Assembly (NCBI GenBank): GCA_021521415.1
Contig: JAIQDT010005470.1
Coordinates: 148,858 to 212,857 of the forward strand
Reading direction: 5' to 3'
From: Bidens hawaiensis
Lineage: Eukaryota; Streptophyta; Magnoliopsida; Asterales; Asteraceae
Length of the DNA stretch: 64,000 bases
The stretch's first letter is position 1, and each line of letters starts with the position of its first letter. A program made the position numbers and the translations under genes. Positions 33,453-45,643 of the stretch are shown piece after piece. The notes beneath the pieces were generated by a model, which searched no databases, was not told the origin of the DNA, and was given only the letters and a program-made list of their open reading frames with translations.

Positions 33453-34590
33453 ATGTCTATCCATTTCAACAAGCGTCGTTCTTCCAAAACCTCTAGCCGC
33501 AAGTTAACTGCTCAAATCACCAAACAACTAGTCGTGGTCATTCCGTATATGATGACCCAAATTAACCAGAACCTTTCTGCTAGTATCGCATTTGCTTCAA
33601 GCGAGCCTAAACCATCTCACTGTTCGTATAAGACTTTCACCAGCACCAAACCCCCGAAGTTTGATGAGACTGAAGGTGCCACTGCCCTACTTCTGTGGTA
33701 TGAACAAATGGAAAGCAAATTTCTCCACATTGAGTGTCCCGATGATAAGCGAACCCGTTTCGCTACAAGTGTCTTCGAAAATGGGGCACTTACCTGGTGG
33801 GTGAAGGAAAAGACAACCCGTGGTGCCGAAGCAGCCATGGCTATGCCATGGGATGAATTGAAAGAACTGATGACCAAACAATTCTGCCCTCCAAGTGAGC
33901 TTATGAACTTGGAAGCTGAGTTTTGGAACCTCAAACAAGAGAGTGGTAAGCACGCAACTTACACTTCTCGTTTCAATGAACTCAGTGTGCTGGTACCTCA
34001 CCTTGTTACCCCAACTTCGCGTGCCATCGATAAGTACATTCGGGGACTACCGAGACAAATCCAAGATAGTGTTTTGAGTAGTGCTCCCAAAGAACTTGGT
34101 GACGCGATTAACCTTGCTGCAACCTTAACTGATAATCATGTTAAAGCCGGGACTTTGACATCAAAGAAATCGAAGAAACCTGCTGATAAAACCCTCTATC
34201 GAGTCCAAAGAATCGAAACCCGAGTCATCCAAGCCTGCTTTCTCCTCACACCACCATGGCAAGAAGCGCAAGAACTATGCGTTAACCCAACAAACCACAC
34301 CTCAACCCCAACCAAACCTTGCACCACCTCTTCGAAAGTCGTACAATGGACCCCATCCATTGTGCAACGCCTGCCAACGACACCATCCCGCCTTTTCCGT
34401 TTGTCGTCAATGCACTCGTTGCAACCGTTTTGGACACCTTAGTGCGACTTGCCGAGAAACCTCTGTCATTGCTCCTCCAAGATTGGCTCAACCAAACCCC
34501 CGTCATGTGTCTTATGCCCAACCATTGAACCAAGTGTGAGCTTGCTACCATTGTGGTGATCCTAACCACTTTCGCAACGCGTATCCATGA
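33453..34590 (+). pseudogene. Gag of gypsy element 2
   Basis: The frame opens at ATG 33453 and has the retrotransposon Gag core: FENGALTWWVKEK, WDELKELMTKQFCP and YIRGLPRQIQDSV. The frame is shifted after about 34200, and the zinc knuckles lie in another frame at 34390-34590 (CNRFGHLSATC and CYHCGDPNHF, the latter lacking its last Cys). The open tail up to 34442 is therefore out of frame with the original protein. Confidence 0.8.
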
Positions 34591-34638
34591 CTCGCATCTG
34601 TAAACTCGCTTCAGCTTGCACCATCTCCGTTATACCAA

Positions 34639-35225
34639 GTGCAGACCTATCAAACCCAACAAGCTTATCAACCGCAAGTTCCACTGTTGTTGGCTAATCA
34701 AGCTCAAGTGCAGCCGCATCAAGCTATCCAAGTTCCTGCACCACATTTTGGTCAAGCCGTTCCAGCTGCACAAGCTCCTCAAGACAATCGTGGGCGTGCT
34801 TTCATGATTAACGCCAATCAAGGTCAGCAAAGCGGCGATGTGGTGAACGGTACGTTCCTCGTAAATGACCACTTTGCAACCATTTTATTTGATACCGGTG
34901 CCGATATGAGCTTTGTGTCTTTTGAATTTGAGCCTTTACTTGCTAAAACCCTATCTAAGCTAAAAAAAACTCGTATTTTGTTGAGGTAGCTAATGGTAAA
35001 TCTATATCAATTGACTCGGTTATTCGAAATTGCAAGTTAGATTTAAATGGCCACAAGTTCTCAATTGACCTCATTCCTATGCAATTGGGAAGTTTTGACA
35101 TCATAGTAGGCATGGACTGGCTATCTGTTCATCTTGCTGAAATTGTTTATTTCGAGAAATTCATTCGTATTCCGCTTGCCGATGGTCGAATTCTTCGTGT
35201 CTCTGGTGAAAAGCCTTCTTCCTAG
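34639..35225 (+). pseudogene. Protease region of gypsy element 2
   Basis: VVNGTFLVNDHFATILFDTGADMSF carries the intact active site Asp-Thr-Gly; it is split here only by naming. The frame breaks at a run of A near 34963-34970. The second half, including FDIIVGMDWLSVH, lies in another frame at 35095-35130. Confidence 0.8.
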
Positions 35226-35288
35226 AGCCTAAATTTTATCACTTGTTTTCAAGCCCAAACGTACTTACGCAAGAAGTATGTAGCATTC

Positions 35289-36508
35289 GTGGCCCATGTT
35301 TTGGAAAAGAAGGAACGAAAAATTGAGGACATTCATGTTGTTCGTGAGTATCCCGAGGTGTTTCCCGATGATGTTTCTGGTCTTCCTCCTAATCGTGATG
35401 TGGAATTTCGAATCGATCTCGTGCCTGGTGCAACCTCGGTTGCAAGGACTCCTTGTCGTCTTGCACCCTCTGAGATGCAAGAATTGTCTAACCAACTCCA
35501 ACAACTTTTGGATAAAGGGTTCATTCTCCCTAGTTCATCTCCTTGGGGCGCACCCGTGCTTTTCGTCAAGAAGAAAGATGGATCCTTCCGTATGTGCATT
35601 GATTACCGTGAGCTCAACAAACTCACAATCAATAATCATTATCCTTTGCCTCGTATTGACGATCTTTTTGATCAACTCCAAGGAGCTTCATGCTTCTCAA
35701 AGATCGATCTACATTTGGGTTATCATCAACTACGTGTGCATGAAGATGACTTACCCAAGACCGCTTTTCGGACTCGTTATGGACATTACGAATTTATGGT
35801 TATGCCTTTTGGGCTAACCAATGCACCCGCGGTGTTTATGGATCTCATGAACCGCGTATGCAAACCTTACTTAGATAAATTCGTAATTGTTTTTCTTGAC
35901 GACATTCTTATTTATTCCAAGTCCAAATCTGAGCACAAGAAACATCTTCATTCCGTCCTTGATCTCTTAAGGAAGGAACAACTCTATGCTAAGTTCTCAA
36001 AGTGCGAATTCTGGTTAAAGGAAATTCCGTTCTTGGGGCATATAGTAAACGAGAAGGGTATCCACGTTGACCCAGCCAAAATCGAAGCCGTTAAGAATTG
36101 GAAAACTCCAACCACTCCTACAGAAGTTCGTTCGTTTCTTGGTCTTGCGGGTTATTATCGTCGCTTCATTCTTAATTCTTCCAAGATCTCTTTGCCCCTA
36201 ACCTCTCTAACTCATAAGGATAAACCTTATGTATGGGGACCAAAGCAAGATGAAGCTTTTCAAACTCTTAAGCGCATGCTTTGCGATGAACCGATCCTCG
36301 CACTTCCCGATGGCAATGAGGATTTTGTTTTCTATTGCGATGCTTCCAACCAAGGCCTCGGTTGTGTCCTTATGCAATGAGGTAAAGTTATCGCTTACGC
36401 TTCACGATAACTTAAGGTTAATGAAAGAAATTATACAACGCACGACCTCGAACTCGGTGCCGTTGTATTCGGGTTGAAAATTTGGAGACATTACCTCTAT
36501 GGCACTAA
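35289..36508 (+). pseudogene. Reverse transcriptase and start of RNase H, gypsy element 2
   Basis: An open frame of 363 codons covers [52 protein letters not shown] and the intact catalytic FLDD box. The RNase H starts with [14 protein letters not shown]. Stops at 36378-36380 (TGA) and 36408-36410 (TAA) are both of the type produced by C-to-T change. The MITE at 36509 then interrupts the domain. Confidence 0.9.
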
Positions 36509-36849
36509 CGCCTTGTTCTTGAGTTTTTTAACCATGGAAAGAAAAAGAAATGAGAGGGAAGGATAAGAAAGGGAAGGAAAGGGAATGAAATTTTTTTTAA
36601 TAGATGTGTTCTTGAGTTGGAAGGAAATTGGAGGAAAGGAAATGATAACTTATTAGGAAAAAACTTATCCTTAGTAGTCATCCCATTATTGGGAGGACAA
36701 TTTATTGTGAAAAAACACCAATTTAATCCCTCCTAACTCCTCCTACTCCTTTCCTTTCCATCCTAAAAAAAACTCAAGAACACCCATTTTTTAACTATCC
36801 TTAATTTTCCTTTCCTTTCCCTACTTAAAAAAAACTCAAGAACAGGGCG
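36509..36849. mobile_element. Tourist-like MITE (PIF/Harbinger type) in RNase H
   Basis: The 341-base insertion has inverted ends CGCCTTGTTCTTGAG and, on the other strand, CGCCCTGTTCTTGAG. It is flanked by the 3-base duplication TAA (36506-36508 and 36850-36852), which fits the TWA target of PIF/Harbinger MITEs. Removing it with one TAA restores the reading frame and a normal gypsy RNase H junction (GTKCVVFTDHKSL). It has no coding capacity. Confidence 0.85.
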
Positions 36850-36852
36850 TAA

Positions 36853-38506
36853 GTGCGTGGTATTCACAGACCACAAGAGTCTTCAACATATTTTCGACCA
36901 AAAAGATCTAAACATGCGGCAACGACGATGGGCCGAACTACTTAGAGACTACGACTGCGAAATTCGTTATCATCCTGGTAAAGCGAATGTTGTAGCCGAC
37001 GCTATTAGTCGAAAGACCCATGTGAAATCAATTCTGCTTCATTGTGTGACCGTTCAAACCGATCTCCAACTTCGTATCTTTGAAGCCCAACATGTCTCTG
37101 TCACCGAGGGTAATATATATGATGAAATGTCCTGTGGTGTCGAGAATCAACTTGAAACTAAGCGCGATTGTTTGTTGTATTACCTCGATCGTTTATGGGT
37201 TCCTAATCGTGACGATCTTGGCACATTCATCATGGACGAAGCTCATATGTCTCGATATTCCATTCATCCCAGTGCGGATAAGATGTATTTTAATCTGCGG
37301 ACCACATTTTGGTGGCCCGATATTAAAAAAGACATCGCATTATATGTGGGAAAATGCCTTACTTGAGCTAAAGTTAAGGTCGAGCACCAACGACCATCTG
37401 GTTTGCTCGTTCAACCACACATCCCTGTTTGGAAATGGGAGGATATCTCTATGGATTTTGTGTTTAAGCTTCCGACTACTCGAAACCGTCACGACGGTGT
37501 TTGGGTTATAGTTGACCGTTTGACTAAGTCTGCTCATTTCATTCCGATCAATGAAAAGTTTTCGGTTGATCAACTCGCTCAGATTTATGTTCAGCGTATC
37601 GTTTGTCGTCATGGTATACCTTTGCGTATCATTTCCGATCGTGATAGTCGTTTTACTTCTCACTTCTGGTCATCACTTCAAAAGGCGTTGGGAACTCCAT
37701 TGGATCTTAGCACTGCCTATCATCCTCAGACTGATGGGCAATCCGAGCGCACGATTCAAACGCTTGAAGACATGCTTAGGTCATGTGTCATGGATTTCGG
37801 TGGAAACTGGGATTCTCATCTTCACCTGATTGAGTTCTCGTACAATAATAGTTATCATTCAAGTATCCGTATGGCTCCATTCCAAGCACTCTATGGTCGT
37901 AAATGTCGATCACCTATTTGTTGGAGTGAAATTGGTGAAACCCAAATCACCGGTTCGGAACTTGTCCAAGAGACTACTGATCCAATCGCTCAAATTCGAC
38001 AAAACCTCTTAACCGCTCGTAGTCGTCAAAAGAGTTACGCTGATAACCGATGACGACCTCTCGAGTTTAATGTTGGTGACCGTGTCCTTCTCAAGGTATC
38101 TCCTTGGAAAGGTGTTGTTCGTTTTGGCAAGAAAGGCAAGCTATCTCTTCGATTTGTTGGACCTTTCAAGATTCTTGCTCGTGTTGGAAGTGTTTCTTAC
38201 ACACGCGAACTTCCTCAAAAGCTTTCTAACGTTCATCCGACATTTCATGTCTCAAATTTTAAGAAGTGTCTTGCTGATGGAAATCTCCATGTACCACTCG
38301 ACGAAGTGCGTATCGATGAAGCAATGCACTTTGTCGAGAAACCGGTGGAAATCATGGATCACAAAGACAAGGAAACTAAACGTAGCCGTATACCTTTGGT
38401 AAAGGTTCATTGGGAATCCAAGCATGGCGCTGAATTCAATTGGGAACGGGAAGACCAAATGCGAAGAAAGTATCCTCATCTATTTGTTACGAATTCTTCT
38501 ACTTAA
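36853..38506 (+). pseudogene. RNase H end, integrase and C-terminus, gypsy element 2
   Basis: One frame runs through the region with stops at 37364-37366 and 38051-38053 (TGA). It contains VFTDHKSLQHIF, YHPGKANVVADA, an integrase zinc-binding region around 37240-37360, and the DDE core: WEDISMDFV (Asp), [10 protein letters not shown] (Asp) and GQSERTIQ (Glu, intact). The tail has SRIPLVKVHWES before the final stop, again like the Tekay/Del C-terminus. Apart from the two stops the integrase looks complete. Confidence 0.9.
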
Positions 38507-38539
38507 TTTCGGGACGAAATTTTCAAAAGTAGCGAATGC

Positions 38540-40676
38540 TGTGACATTTGTCAATTTTTATTCATATTCATATTTGTATTTGTATTCGTTAAACCGACTC
38601 GTTATGTCGTTTCAATAAATTCATGTTTTTCGTTTATCATTTAATATTAATTCCGACGATTTATAGTTATTACTCGTTCATTTTCTATTCGTTTAATTTA
38701 ATTAACGAATCCTCGAGCTATAAAAGTCTATAAAATAATCAAGGTTTACATTTGTCAGGTATAAAACGCAAACAATCTAAGGAAATTATAAAAATAACAA
38801 GTTTTAAGCAATTATGTATAATTATAAAGTTCAAGGTTCAAAGTGAAACAAAGTTTAAAACAGTTTATATATGTTTCAAATATGAGGGGCTTAAAGTGAA
38901 AATTGGAATTTAAAATATATTATAATATTAAAAATAACCCTACAGCCGCCTCTCTCTCTTTTCTCACGTTTTTCCCGCGAGGCACATTCCGGCCGGCGAC
39001 GGCGGACTTCCGGCGACCATTTAAGCGCATCAAAACCAATTACCACTTAATCAAAACCAATTACGCGTAATAAACACCCAACGTTCGGATTTAAACCCCA
39101 AAATCGCCGGAAAATAATTAGAAATTCATTAACTCAAATTAAACACCCAATGGATCAATTACCACTGTAAATAGCATCCTATTACCCTTCTAAACGTGCT
39201 ACAGACATAATCTTTCACAAACAAACTCGTTAGTATCTCTGAATTGTTCGCTCAAGTTTATTCCGGCCAACTCGTAGTTTAGCCACTTTCCGGCATCAAT
39301 AGAGATAATTGATAGGTGGGTTTTCATTAGTTTGATCCGTCTAACAAAACCCCAAACCTAAATCTATCAAACATGTAATGGATTTGAAGTATTGAAATCT
39401 AGGGTTTATGTGAAGAAGATGAAGTTGGGATGGTGTTTAAAATTATGTCCTTTCATCTTTTAAACAAGAAGCTCAACCGGTCCAGTGGTTGTGTATGTGT
39501 TGTTTGGTTACAAAGACCCGGGTTCGAACCCGGGTCACAGCAAACCATTTTTTTATTAGTTTTAATAAATTAAATATATATATTTATAAATCATACAAAA
39601 ATAAATAAAATTAGTTTTATAGTTAAATAAAAGTTGTTTTTGTTTCCGTTAGCATATTTGTTCAGAATCAACTTTTACAAACCTAGAAACACTCGTTAAA
39701 ACTCATAGAATAATTATATAAATTATATATATAATAAATCCTAAACCGACAAACGCTTATACTAATAAAACAATACCGGCAACGCTAAATTTCTGTAAAT
39801 ATTATTATAATCAATATTCACCTTATAAGTAATATTATAACTTATTAAAATCCGGTAGACTTAATTAGTAAAAATACTTTAAAATGGGTAAAATTATATG
39901 TAAATAATAAAACATGTACCTTAAAACCAACCCTTTATTTTTCCTTAAAATTAGTTAGTAATTCTTGTATTTTTATTATTTCTAGCTCATGAGATTCGAT
40001 CGTTTGGTTTCATATAAAGCGCTTTCGTTTCATTTTCAAGTTTGTCATCCCAATTCAAAGGTGAGTTTCTCACACACCCCTTTTTTTTACTCTTTTATTG
40101 TTTTGGGGGTAGCATATGTATCCTACAAAAACCCAATTGTTTATGATTTTGCTTACAAACTACAATTCATACATGGACTTGTGTGCTTACTTGTTACTTG
40201 CTCAATATTACTTGCTCATGGATTACTTCAATATAGTATGATCATACGCCCCCCTTTGCACTCAAGACCTTGTTGTTATGAGTGGAAAATGGCCTCATTA
40301 ACCGAGTACATTGGTGCACAATCCCAATTGGAAAGGACCTTATTTGCTTTCACGAGTTTCATGGAATTGTATGGTTTCATGTATTATATAAAAACTGTGG
40401 GAACTCACCAACTATTAAGTTAGTTGACATTATTTTATACATATGTTACAGGTACGCTTATTAGAGGATGAAACAAGAGAAGACACTAGAAATAAGATTA
40501 TCAATAATAAAGTGTTTGACTTGTTTATTTCCTTGTAATTTTTCTTATTTGCAAAAGTACTTGTTATTTGAATCATCAATGAATTAATGATATTATTGCC
40601 ACTTAATAGTGTCACATGTGTTTTGGGCAATCTGTACTTCGCACCCGGGCGTATTCCGTTTAAGCCAGGGTGTTAT
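38540..40676 (+). mobile_element. 3' LTR of gypsy element 2
   Basis: It begins TGTGACATTTGTC about 34 bases after the gag-pol stop, following a degenerate purine tract, and probably ends near CCAGGGTGTTATA at 40676. No second copy exists to confirm the ends. Inside are a GGTGAGTTTCT plus C-run/G-run module (40060-40113), a tRNA-like segment (39470-39541) and an open frame (39989-40423) that I regard as chance. Confidence 0.65.
39470..39541 (+). other. tRNA-like segment with Pol III A and B boxes
   Basis: CCGGTCCAGTGG resembles an A box and GGTTCGAACCC is a perfect B box, 40 bases apart. The T-arm is perfect (CCGGG, loop TTCGAAC, CCGGG), and 39515-39536 is a 22-base palindrome. The acceptor ends do not pair and no anticodon stem is clear, so it is not a working tRNA. 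It could be a decayed SINE head or part of the LTR itself. Confidence 0.4.
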
Positions 40677-40682
40677 AGTTAG

Positions 40683-41460
40683 ACACTATATTTTGGTCAG
40701 TGAATCGGCCGGTAATTGATTCGCTAATCTTTATACATGAATTAGTCTTTGAACTTTTAGTTCATATAATTTAGTTTGAGGATCAATGACAATTCATTCC
40801 AACTAAATTCGCTTTCTAACTGCTTTATTTCTCCCCCTAATGTTGGGAATGTTGATTCACATAATTGAAAACTAATGAGCTATAAACAAATATCACATTA
40901 ACGGCTCATATATATCGACATAAATTCCCAACTTTCTTTGTGGCCTCATCTTTGTGTCTTGTGGTGGATTAATTTCAGTATATAACACACATTAGATGAG
41001 AAATACTTGGTTACTGACCAAAAACCAGTTACAATGGGAAGGAAGTATCATAACGTGTTGGCTTGATGTGGATTAGTTTTTAAGACATGTAAAATCATGT
41101 GTACTCAAATACAAACATGAACATTTGCTCTCGTGATAGTTGCCTTTGCAACCAATTATAGACGTTGAGTGATCGTCTTTAACAAAACAATTTATGTAAG
41201 AACGTAATATGTTATTAAGTTCAACACTTATTCCAATTATCATTATTAACTTGGGAATCAAATTCGTTATTATAACCAAATGTAAATATACCAATATGGA
41301 ATAATATGCTTGTTATCTTATTAGCTAAGTCATAGATCATGCAAACATGAAGTTGCGATCTTGATAACCATTTAGACGATGCATCGATTTTCAAAACACT
41401 AAATGGTATCATGTTAGGATATGTGTATCATTTTATCAATTCCATAACATCTAGGGATTC
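40683..41460 (-). pseudogene. Copia integrase-to-RT linker, heavily decayed
   Basis: On the minus strand, near 40840-40690, the order GGE..KQL, SWNELSL, DPQTKLYELKVQ, LIHV, LANQLPA can be read with stops and shifts. This matches the linker after integrase in one group of plant copia elements. Further back (41100-41410) pieces resemble the integrase core (a SRSQL... stretch, a region ending in NNEFDSQ and a VFGQ.PSI.HL piece). It is an old copy cut at 40680 by gypsy element 2. It probably belongs with the LTR at 44279-44460. Confidence 0.5.
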
Positions 41461-43550
41461 ACACCCTTCTGTTGGTAAATAAATGATTTCCCTTAAGAGC
41501 AATATTACATGTATAATATGAAGAATCTTTTGGTTCTTCAATAAATTTCACATAAACTTCAGGTTTATGATCGTATATGTATTATGCTTCTTTAATACAA
41601 GACTATAAATATGAGAGAACATTGTATTGTTGCTTCAAGCAATCAAGTGATTTCACATATTTGTATTTCCATATTTTTTTCTCATATGTGATCAATCCAT
41701 TTGCCACTTCTGGTTATCGATCTCATTACTAGTATGATCATCCTTACAATCTTTTCAATTATGCCAATGATCACAACAGTCAGTATATAGTCACATTCAC
41801 TTCACGGAATGGAGTATAACCAAACCAATTTCACGGTTTTTCCATATTCATCAAGCATACTGATACAAAATCACTTCAAACATTTTATACGTTTTAATGG
41901 TATGCTACTTTATGAGCATACTTGAGGTTTGACTAATGAAAATTGTCCCCGATTTTTCCTCATGATTAATTTTCTCTTCATATAACAAGTATTGAGAAGT
42001 AATTGCATGAATGAGTCACGTAATTTATATCATGTTAATATTTTATAACCTTCAACAATGAGATTTAGGGAGAATGATATCTCGAGTTTCATATCAATGT
42101 ATATATTTATACTCTTTCATTAGAGTGATAATAAAACATAACTTTGATTTAGTTATTTTACTGAATATTATATTTATACATAAAGACATAACTTTATAAC
42201 ACTCATGTCACCATATAAATACTAGTTATATTAAAAATGTTCATCACTTATAAGTAAATATATATAATTTATGTCTCAGCATATCAAGGTATCATCAATC
42301 GCAAGTATACATTATTTATAAATATATAACACTCTAACTTGGAATATAAACAAATATATGAACCACAATTAGCGTTGCTATAGTTTCCACTGAAGGCTGT
42401 TTGTTTTAATAATATTATTAAATAAAATTTTCGTGCACATTTAAAGTATGGTGTATAACAATAATAATATTCATTTACATATTGTATCCAGATCAACTAT
42501 GTAACAACTAAGAATTTTAAAACCGAAAGAATGGGTACTATAGTTAACTAGACAAAAGACATTAATATTAAGATGCATAGTAGACATTAATGTTAAGATA
42601 CAACTTTGCATGTAAAACTTTTAAGAGAAACATTAAGGATCTGAGTACTATAGTCCTGATCATCTTTTGTTTTTTCTATGTAAAGCTATAGTCAGATAGC
42701 AACTAAAAAAAATGCTAGCTACTCAATAGTTATAACCATGTTATAGTTTGTTTGAATTAATAACCACCTTAACGAAATCACATAAATTAAGAGAACTAAA
42801 CCAATAATTTTATGTCTTCAAAGATCAGTATGACTATAATCAATTAGATACAAGTATGCGAGTAAGAAACTCTACTGATCCATAAACAAAAGGGTTCCAA
42901 ATTTAAGTATCACCACACAATTAGATTCGCATCAATATAAATATTGATAAGATCAATATTTAATAAACTTTTGATTCATGTCCATCAAGAAATTAAATGT
43001 AGTAAATCACATTAACAAACATATTTTATATTTGCATTCAGTTATTCGTCAAAGTAAATTAATTCCTTTTAAGTAATAAGGAGTTATTATGCAAACTATT
43101 CATTACTAAATTATTAATAAAATAAATAAAATAGACTTTGAAGATATCTTTGCATATATTGAGAAACAATACCTTCGTCATAGTAAGATGAGACTAGAAC
43201 AATAAATTCATTATGCATATAAACTAAAAGTATATAATGAGTCAAACAAGGTAATTAGTTAGATAATTTATGCTAAATATATTTAATTTTAATAGAAGGT
43301 ATCTACTAATTTGTAAACACCAAGAAAAATAAAATATGTATATATGGCTGCGAATGATGAATGTTCTAGCAGTATCAATTGATAGAAAATATATAAATCA
43401 TAGTCTAATAATTCATATACACAAAGTATATTTAAATTTTATATTTATATAATTGGTAAATTATTATTATTATTATTATTAATACACTATTTGTAACAAA
43501 GTAATCGTAATCACATGATACTAGACTTCAAAGAAGAATCATCAACTTAC
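41461..43550. other. AT-rich stretch, probably decayed copia; no gene seen
   Basis: No frame with a recognisable domain was found on either strand. It lies between the decayed pol (40683-41460) and the 5' LTR (44279-44460) of a minus-strand copia, so it is likely the rest of that element. An ATT microsatellite lies at 43464-43481. Confidence 0.4.
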
Positions 43551-43565
43551 TAATACGATGCATCC

Positions 43566-43566
<1 letters not shown>

Positions 43567-43602
<36 letters not shown>

Positions 43603-43975
43603 GTACTCAGTATATCCCACCAATAGCAATGCTATGGTAGGGTCTGAGGAGGGTAAGATGTAGACAGCCTTACCTCTATCCCATAGGGATAGAGAGGCTG
43701 CTTCCGGTGAGACCCCCGGCTCGATAGTAGTTTTGCATCAAGCCTTGGACATAAGGCACATAGCACTCAATCATCGGGACACCGGCTGATCGGTGCATGT
43801 GCCCTTGTCTTTCGGCTATCAACGCCACCACATGATGCCTGATTAACCTTCCGCCACTTTTAACGTTATTTTCACGAGATTAGTAAAATAACGTCAAAAT
43901 TAGTGCAATTTTACTTTTGCCCACCCGAGGGTTCACACATATATACATTATATGCGCGCACCGCAAGCAGGGCGT
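43567..43975 (-). mobile_element. Complete SINE (Au-SINE-like 3' half) with target-site duplication
   Basis: The element is flanked by a perfect 16-base duplication, TAATACGATGCATCCC (43551-43566 and 43976-43991), as LINE-mediated insertion produces. On the minus strand it ends in a (GAT)n tail. Its 3' half has GAGCCGGGGGTCTC, GGTAAGGCTGTCTACA and TTACCCTCCTCAGACCC, a block I associate with the plant Au-SINE group. The 5' half (43740-43950) recurs at 57457-57713, and the 3' end recurs inside LTN1. It has no coding capacity. Confidence 0.8.
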
Positions 43976-44278
43976 TAATACGATGCATCCCCAAACTCCC
44001 TTTATTCTTATTTTTATATTTATATATGAAGGGATAGGGATTCTTTGAATATAAAGGTTTTTATGATGTTTTTATTAACATAGTATGTGATTTCTTTTGT
44101 TTTGTTCTAAAACAAAAGCATACATGTGCTGAATAATAAATAGTTGGGTTTTGAATTTAATGTTACCTAAATGGGCGAACGAAGTCGATGAGAGGTCTCC
44201 CCTTCCATAAGCTTTTTCATACTTATGATGATGCGATCCAACTCCAACTCCAAAAGCATCTCGTGCTGATAACGTGTT

Positions 44279-44460
44279 GTGAAACAAGCCTAATAGCCAA
44301 AGAAGATGAGAAAGAGATGTAGAGAGAAAGATGAAGATTTCATTAATCAATTGTGTCTTATAAGGAGATACGATGAGATGTATATATAAGAGTAAATAAC
44401 TTGAAGAAAAAGCCTAATCTATATTAGGTATTGTAACCATAATAATATATATTTATAACA
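44279..44460 (-). mobile_element. Small copia LTR (about 180 bases)
   Basis: On the minus strand it starts TGTTATAAATAT, has a TATA-like TTATATATAC about 75 bases in, and ends near GTTTCACA. It is followed by ACACGTTATCAGCACGA, a sequence that commonly follows the 5' LTR in a group of small-LTR plant copia elements. No matching 3' LTR was found. Confidence 0.6.
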
Positions 44461-45329
44461 AGATTGATGAATTGTTAGACAAGGGATCTTTTTTGGGGTC
44501 GTGCTCAACAATATAACTGGACTAAGAAAATTAATCTTATTTAATCATATCAGTTAACAAACAGGCAGAAGCTCGATTTGTTTAGAGTAGATTGGATTTG
44601 GAAATTGATATTTCTTGGGTTGTTGGTAGTAGCCATATGACATATTTTCTTGGGTCAAGAAACTATAGTAGCATCTTAGAAAGAGATTAATTTGTGTTTT
44701 GGGAAGCAGACTAATTTTTTGACCGAGTAACCTGTTGGTTTATTTTTTAGTGGGTCGGCTATGGTTTGGGCAGTTTAGCCTAGTGATAATTATTTTCGTT
44801 AAGATCATCTTTGAGCGAACAACGAGCCAAGAACAGTTGAATCAAGATCCTATTTTTGTTTAAGAACAGTCGTCAAAACAGAAGAAGCGTTAAAGAAACG
44901 GAAAACCGGTGTCAATCGTGTTTATTAGGTTTTATCGTTTCAGTTTTAAGTTTCAGTTTCTAATTTACAGTTCGTATATCTGTTGCGTTTAAATAGGTTG
45001 ACTGTTTAACAAAGTTCAGTTAACAGTCGTTAAGTTCAGGCTCGTGCTATTGTTGTTCTATCTCTATTTTTTTATTCAGGTTTTCGTTTAGTCATTGTCA
45101 TGGCAGATGACGGAAAGGTTTCGTGTTTGTGTTCGATTCATATGTGCGTTTAATCCTAGCAGATCAGTTTCTTTGCACCATGTCAACATGATCAAAGATG
45201 CTGACACGTCATTTTGATGTGGTAACCAGCAAAGATTACCTTAAATAATTTTTTAATTTTTTTTATGCATTATCCCTATACTTTAAGCATAAAAAACAAG
45301 TAAAGGTTCAAAACAAGTTTTTGTGGTAA
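44461..45329. other. Unassigned stretch between the copia LTR and WD40-like fragment
   Basis: No gene or repeat could be identified. It is AT-rich with scattered short frames only. Confidence 0.4.
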
Positions 45330-45643
45330 GGGTTGAGATGGGTCGGGTTGATCCGGAATACTTGTCATCAAGTTTACATGTGCTTGTTGATGCAGCTGGT
45401 TCGAAAAGTATCAGCAACATCTGGACTGGGAAATGCATAATTAATTCAAGCAACGCAGGCTAAAAGGATGAACAAGAAGGAAGCTCAATGCAGGCTAAAA
45501 TGAACATGGTTGAAGAAGCATTGGAAGACATAACAGCTCTTTACTTTGATGAAGAGCATAACGAAATCTATACAGGTAATGGTAACGGTTTGGTTCATGT
45601 TTGGTATAATCGAAATGTTAATAGTTATGCCCGTTTTAAGTAG
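45330..45643 (+). pseudogene. WD40-repeat-like gene fragment
   Basis: Two pieces look like parts of WD40 blades. The first (about 45350-45460) reads RVDPEYLSSSLHVLV and ends after GKCIINSSNAG with a stop. The second is a 51-codon frame (45488-45643) with EEALEDITALYFDEEHNEIY and TGNGNGLVHVWYN, the latter typical of a WD blade end. A stop and a frame change lie between them, and nothing recognisable precedes or follows. It is probably a captured or abandoned piece of a gene that I cannot name. Confidence 0.4.

Larger units (their letters stand above)
33453..40676 (+). mobile_element. Ty3/gypsy retrotransposon 2, lacking its 5' LTR
   Basis: Gag, protease, RT, RNase H, integrase and a 3' LTR follow in gypsy order. 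It is less decayed than element 1: RT and integrase catalytic residues are intact and most breaks are single stop codons. A MITE interrupts RNase H. The left end is missing, apparently lost next to the copia insertion. Confidence 0.85.

Noticed and set aside
33617..34001. Antisense open frames opposite gypsy 2 gag
   Set aside because: They are shadows of the gag frame with no domain of their own.
39470..39541. A functional tRNA gene
   Set aside because: Only the T-arm and Pol III boxes fit. The acceptor stem does not pair and no anticodon arm is visible.
39989..40423. 144-codon frame with hydrophobic stretches
   Set aside because: It lies wholly in the gypsy 2 LTR, has no likeness to a known protein and overlaps the conserved LTR module. 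Chance is the simplest explanation.
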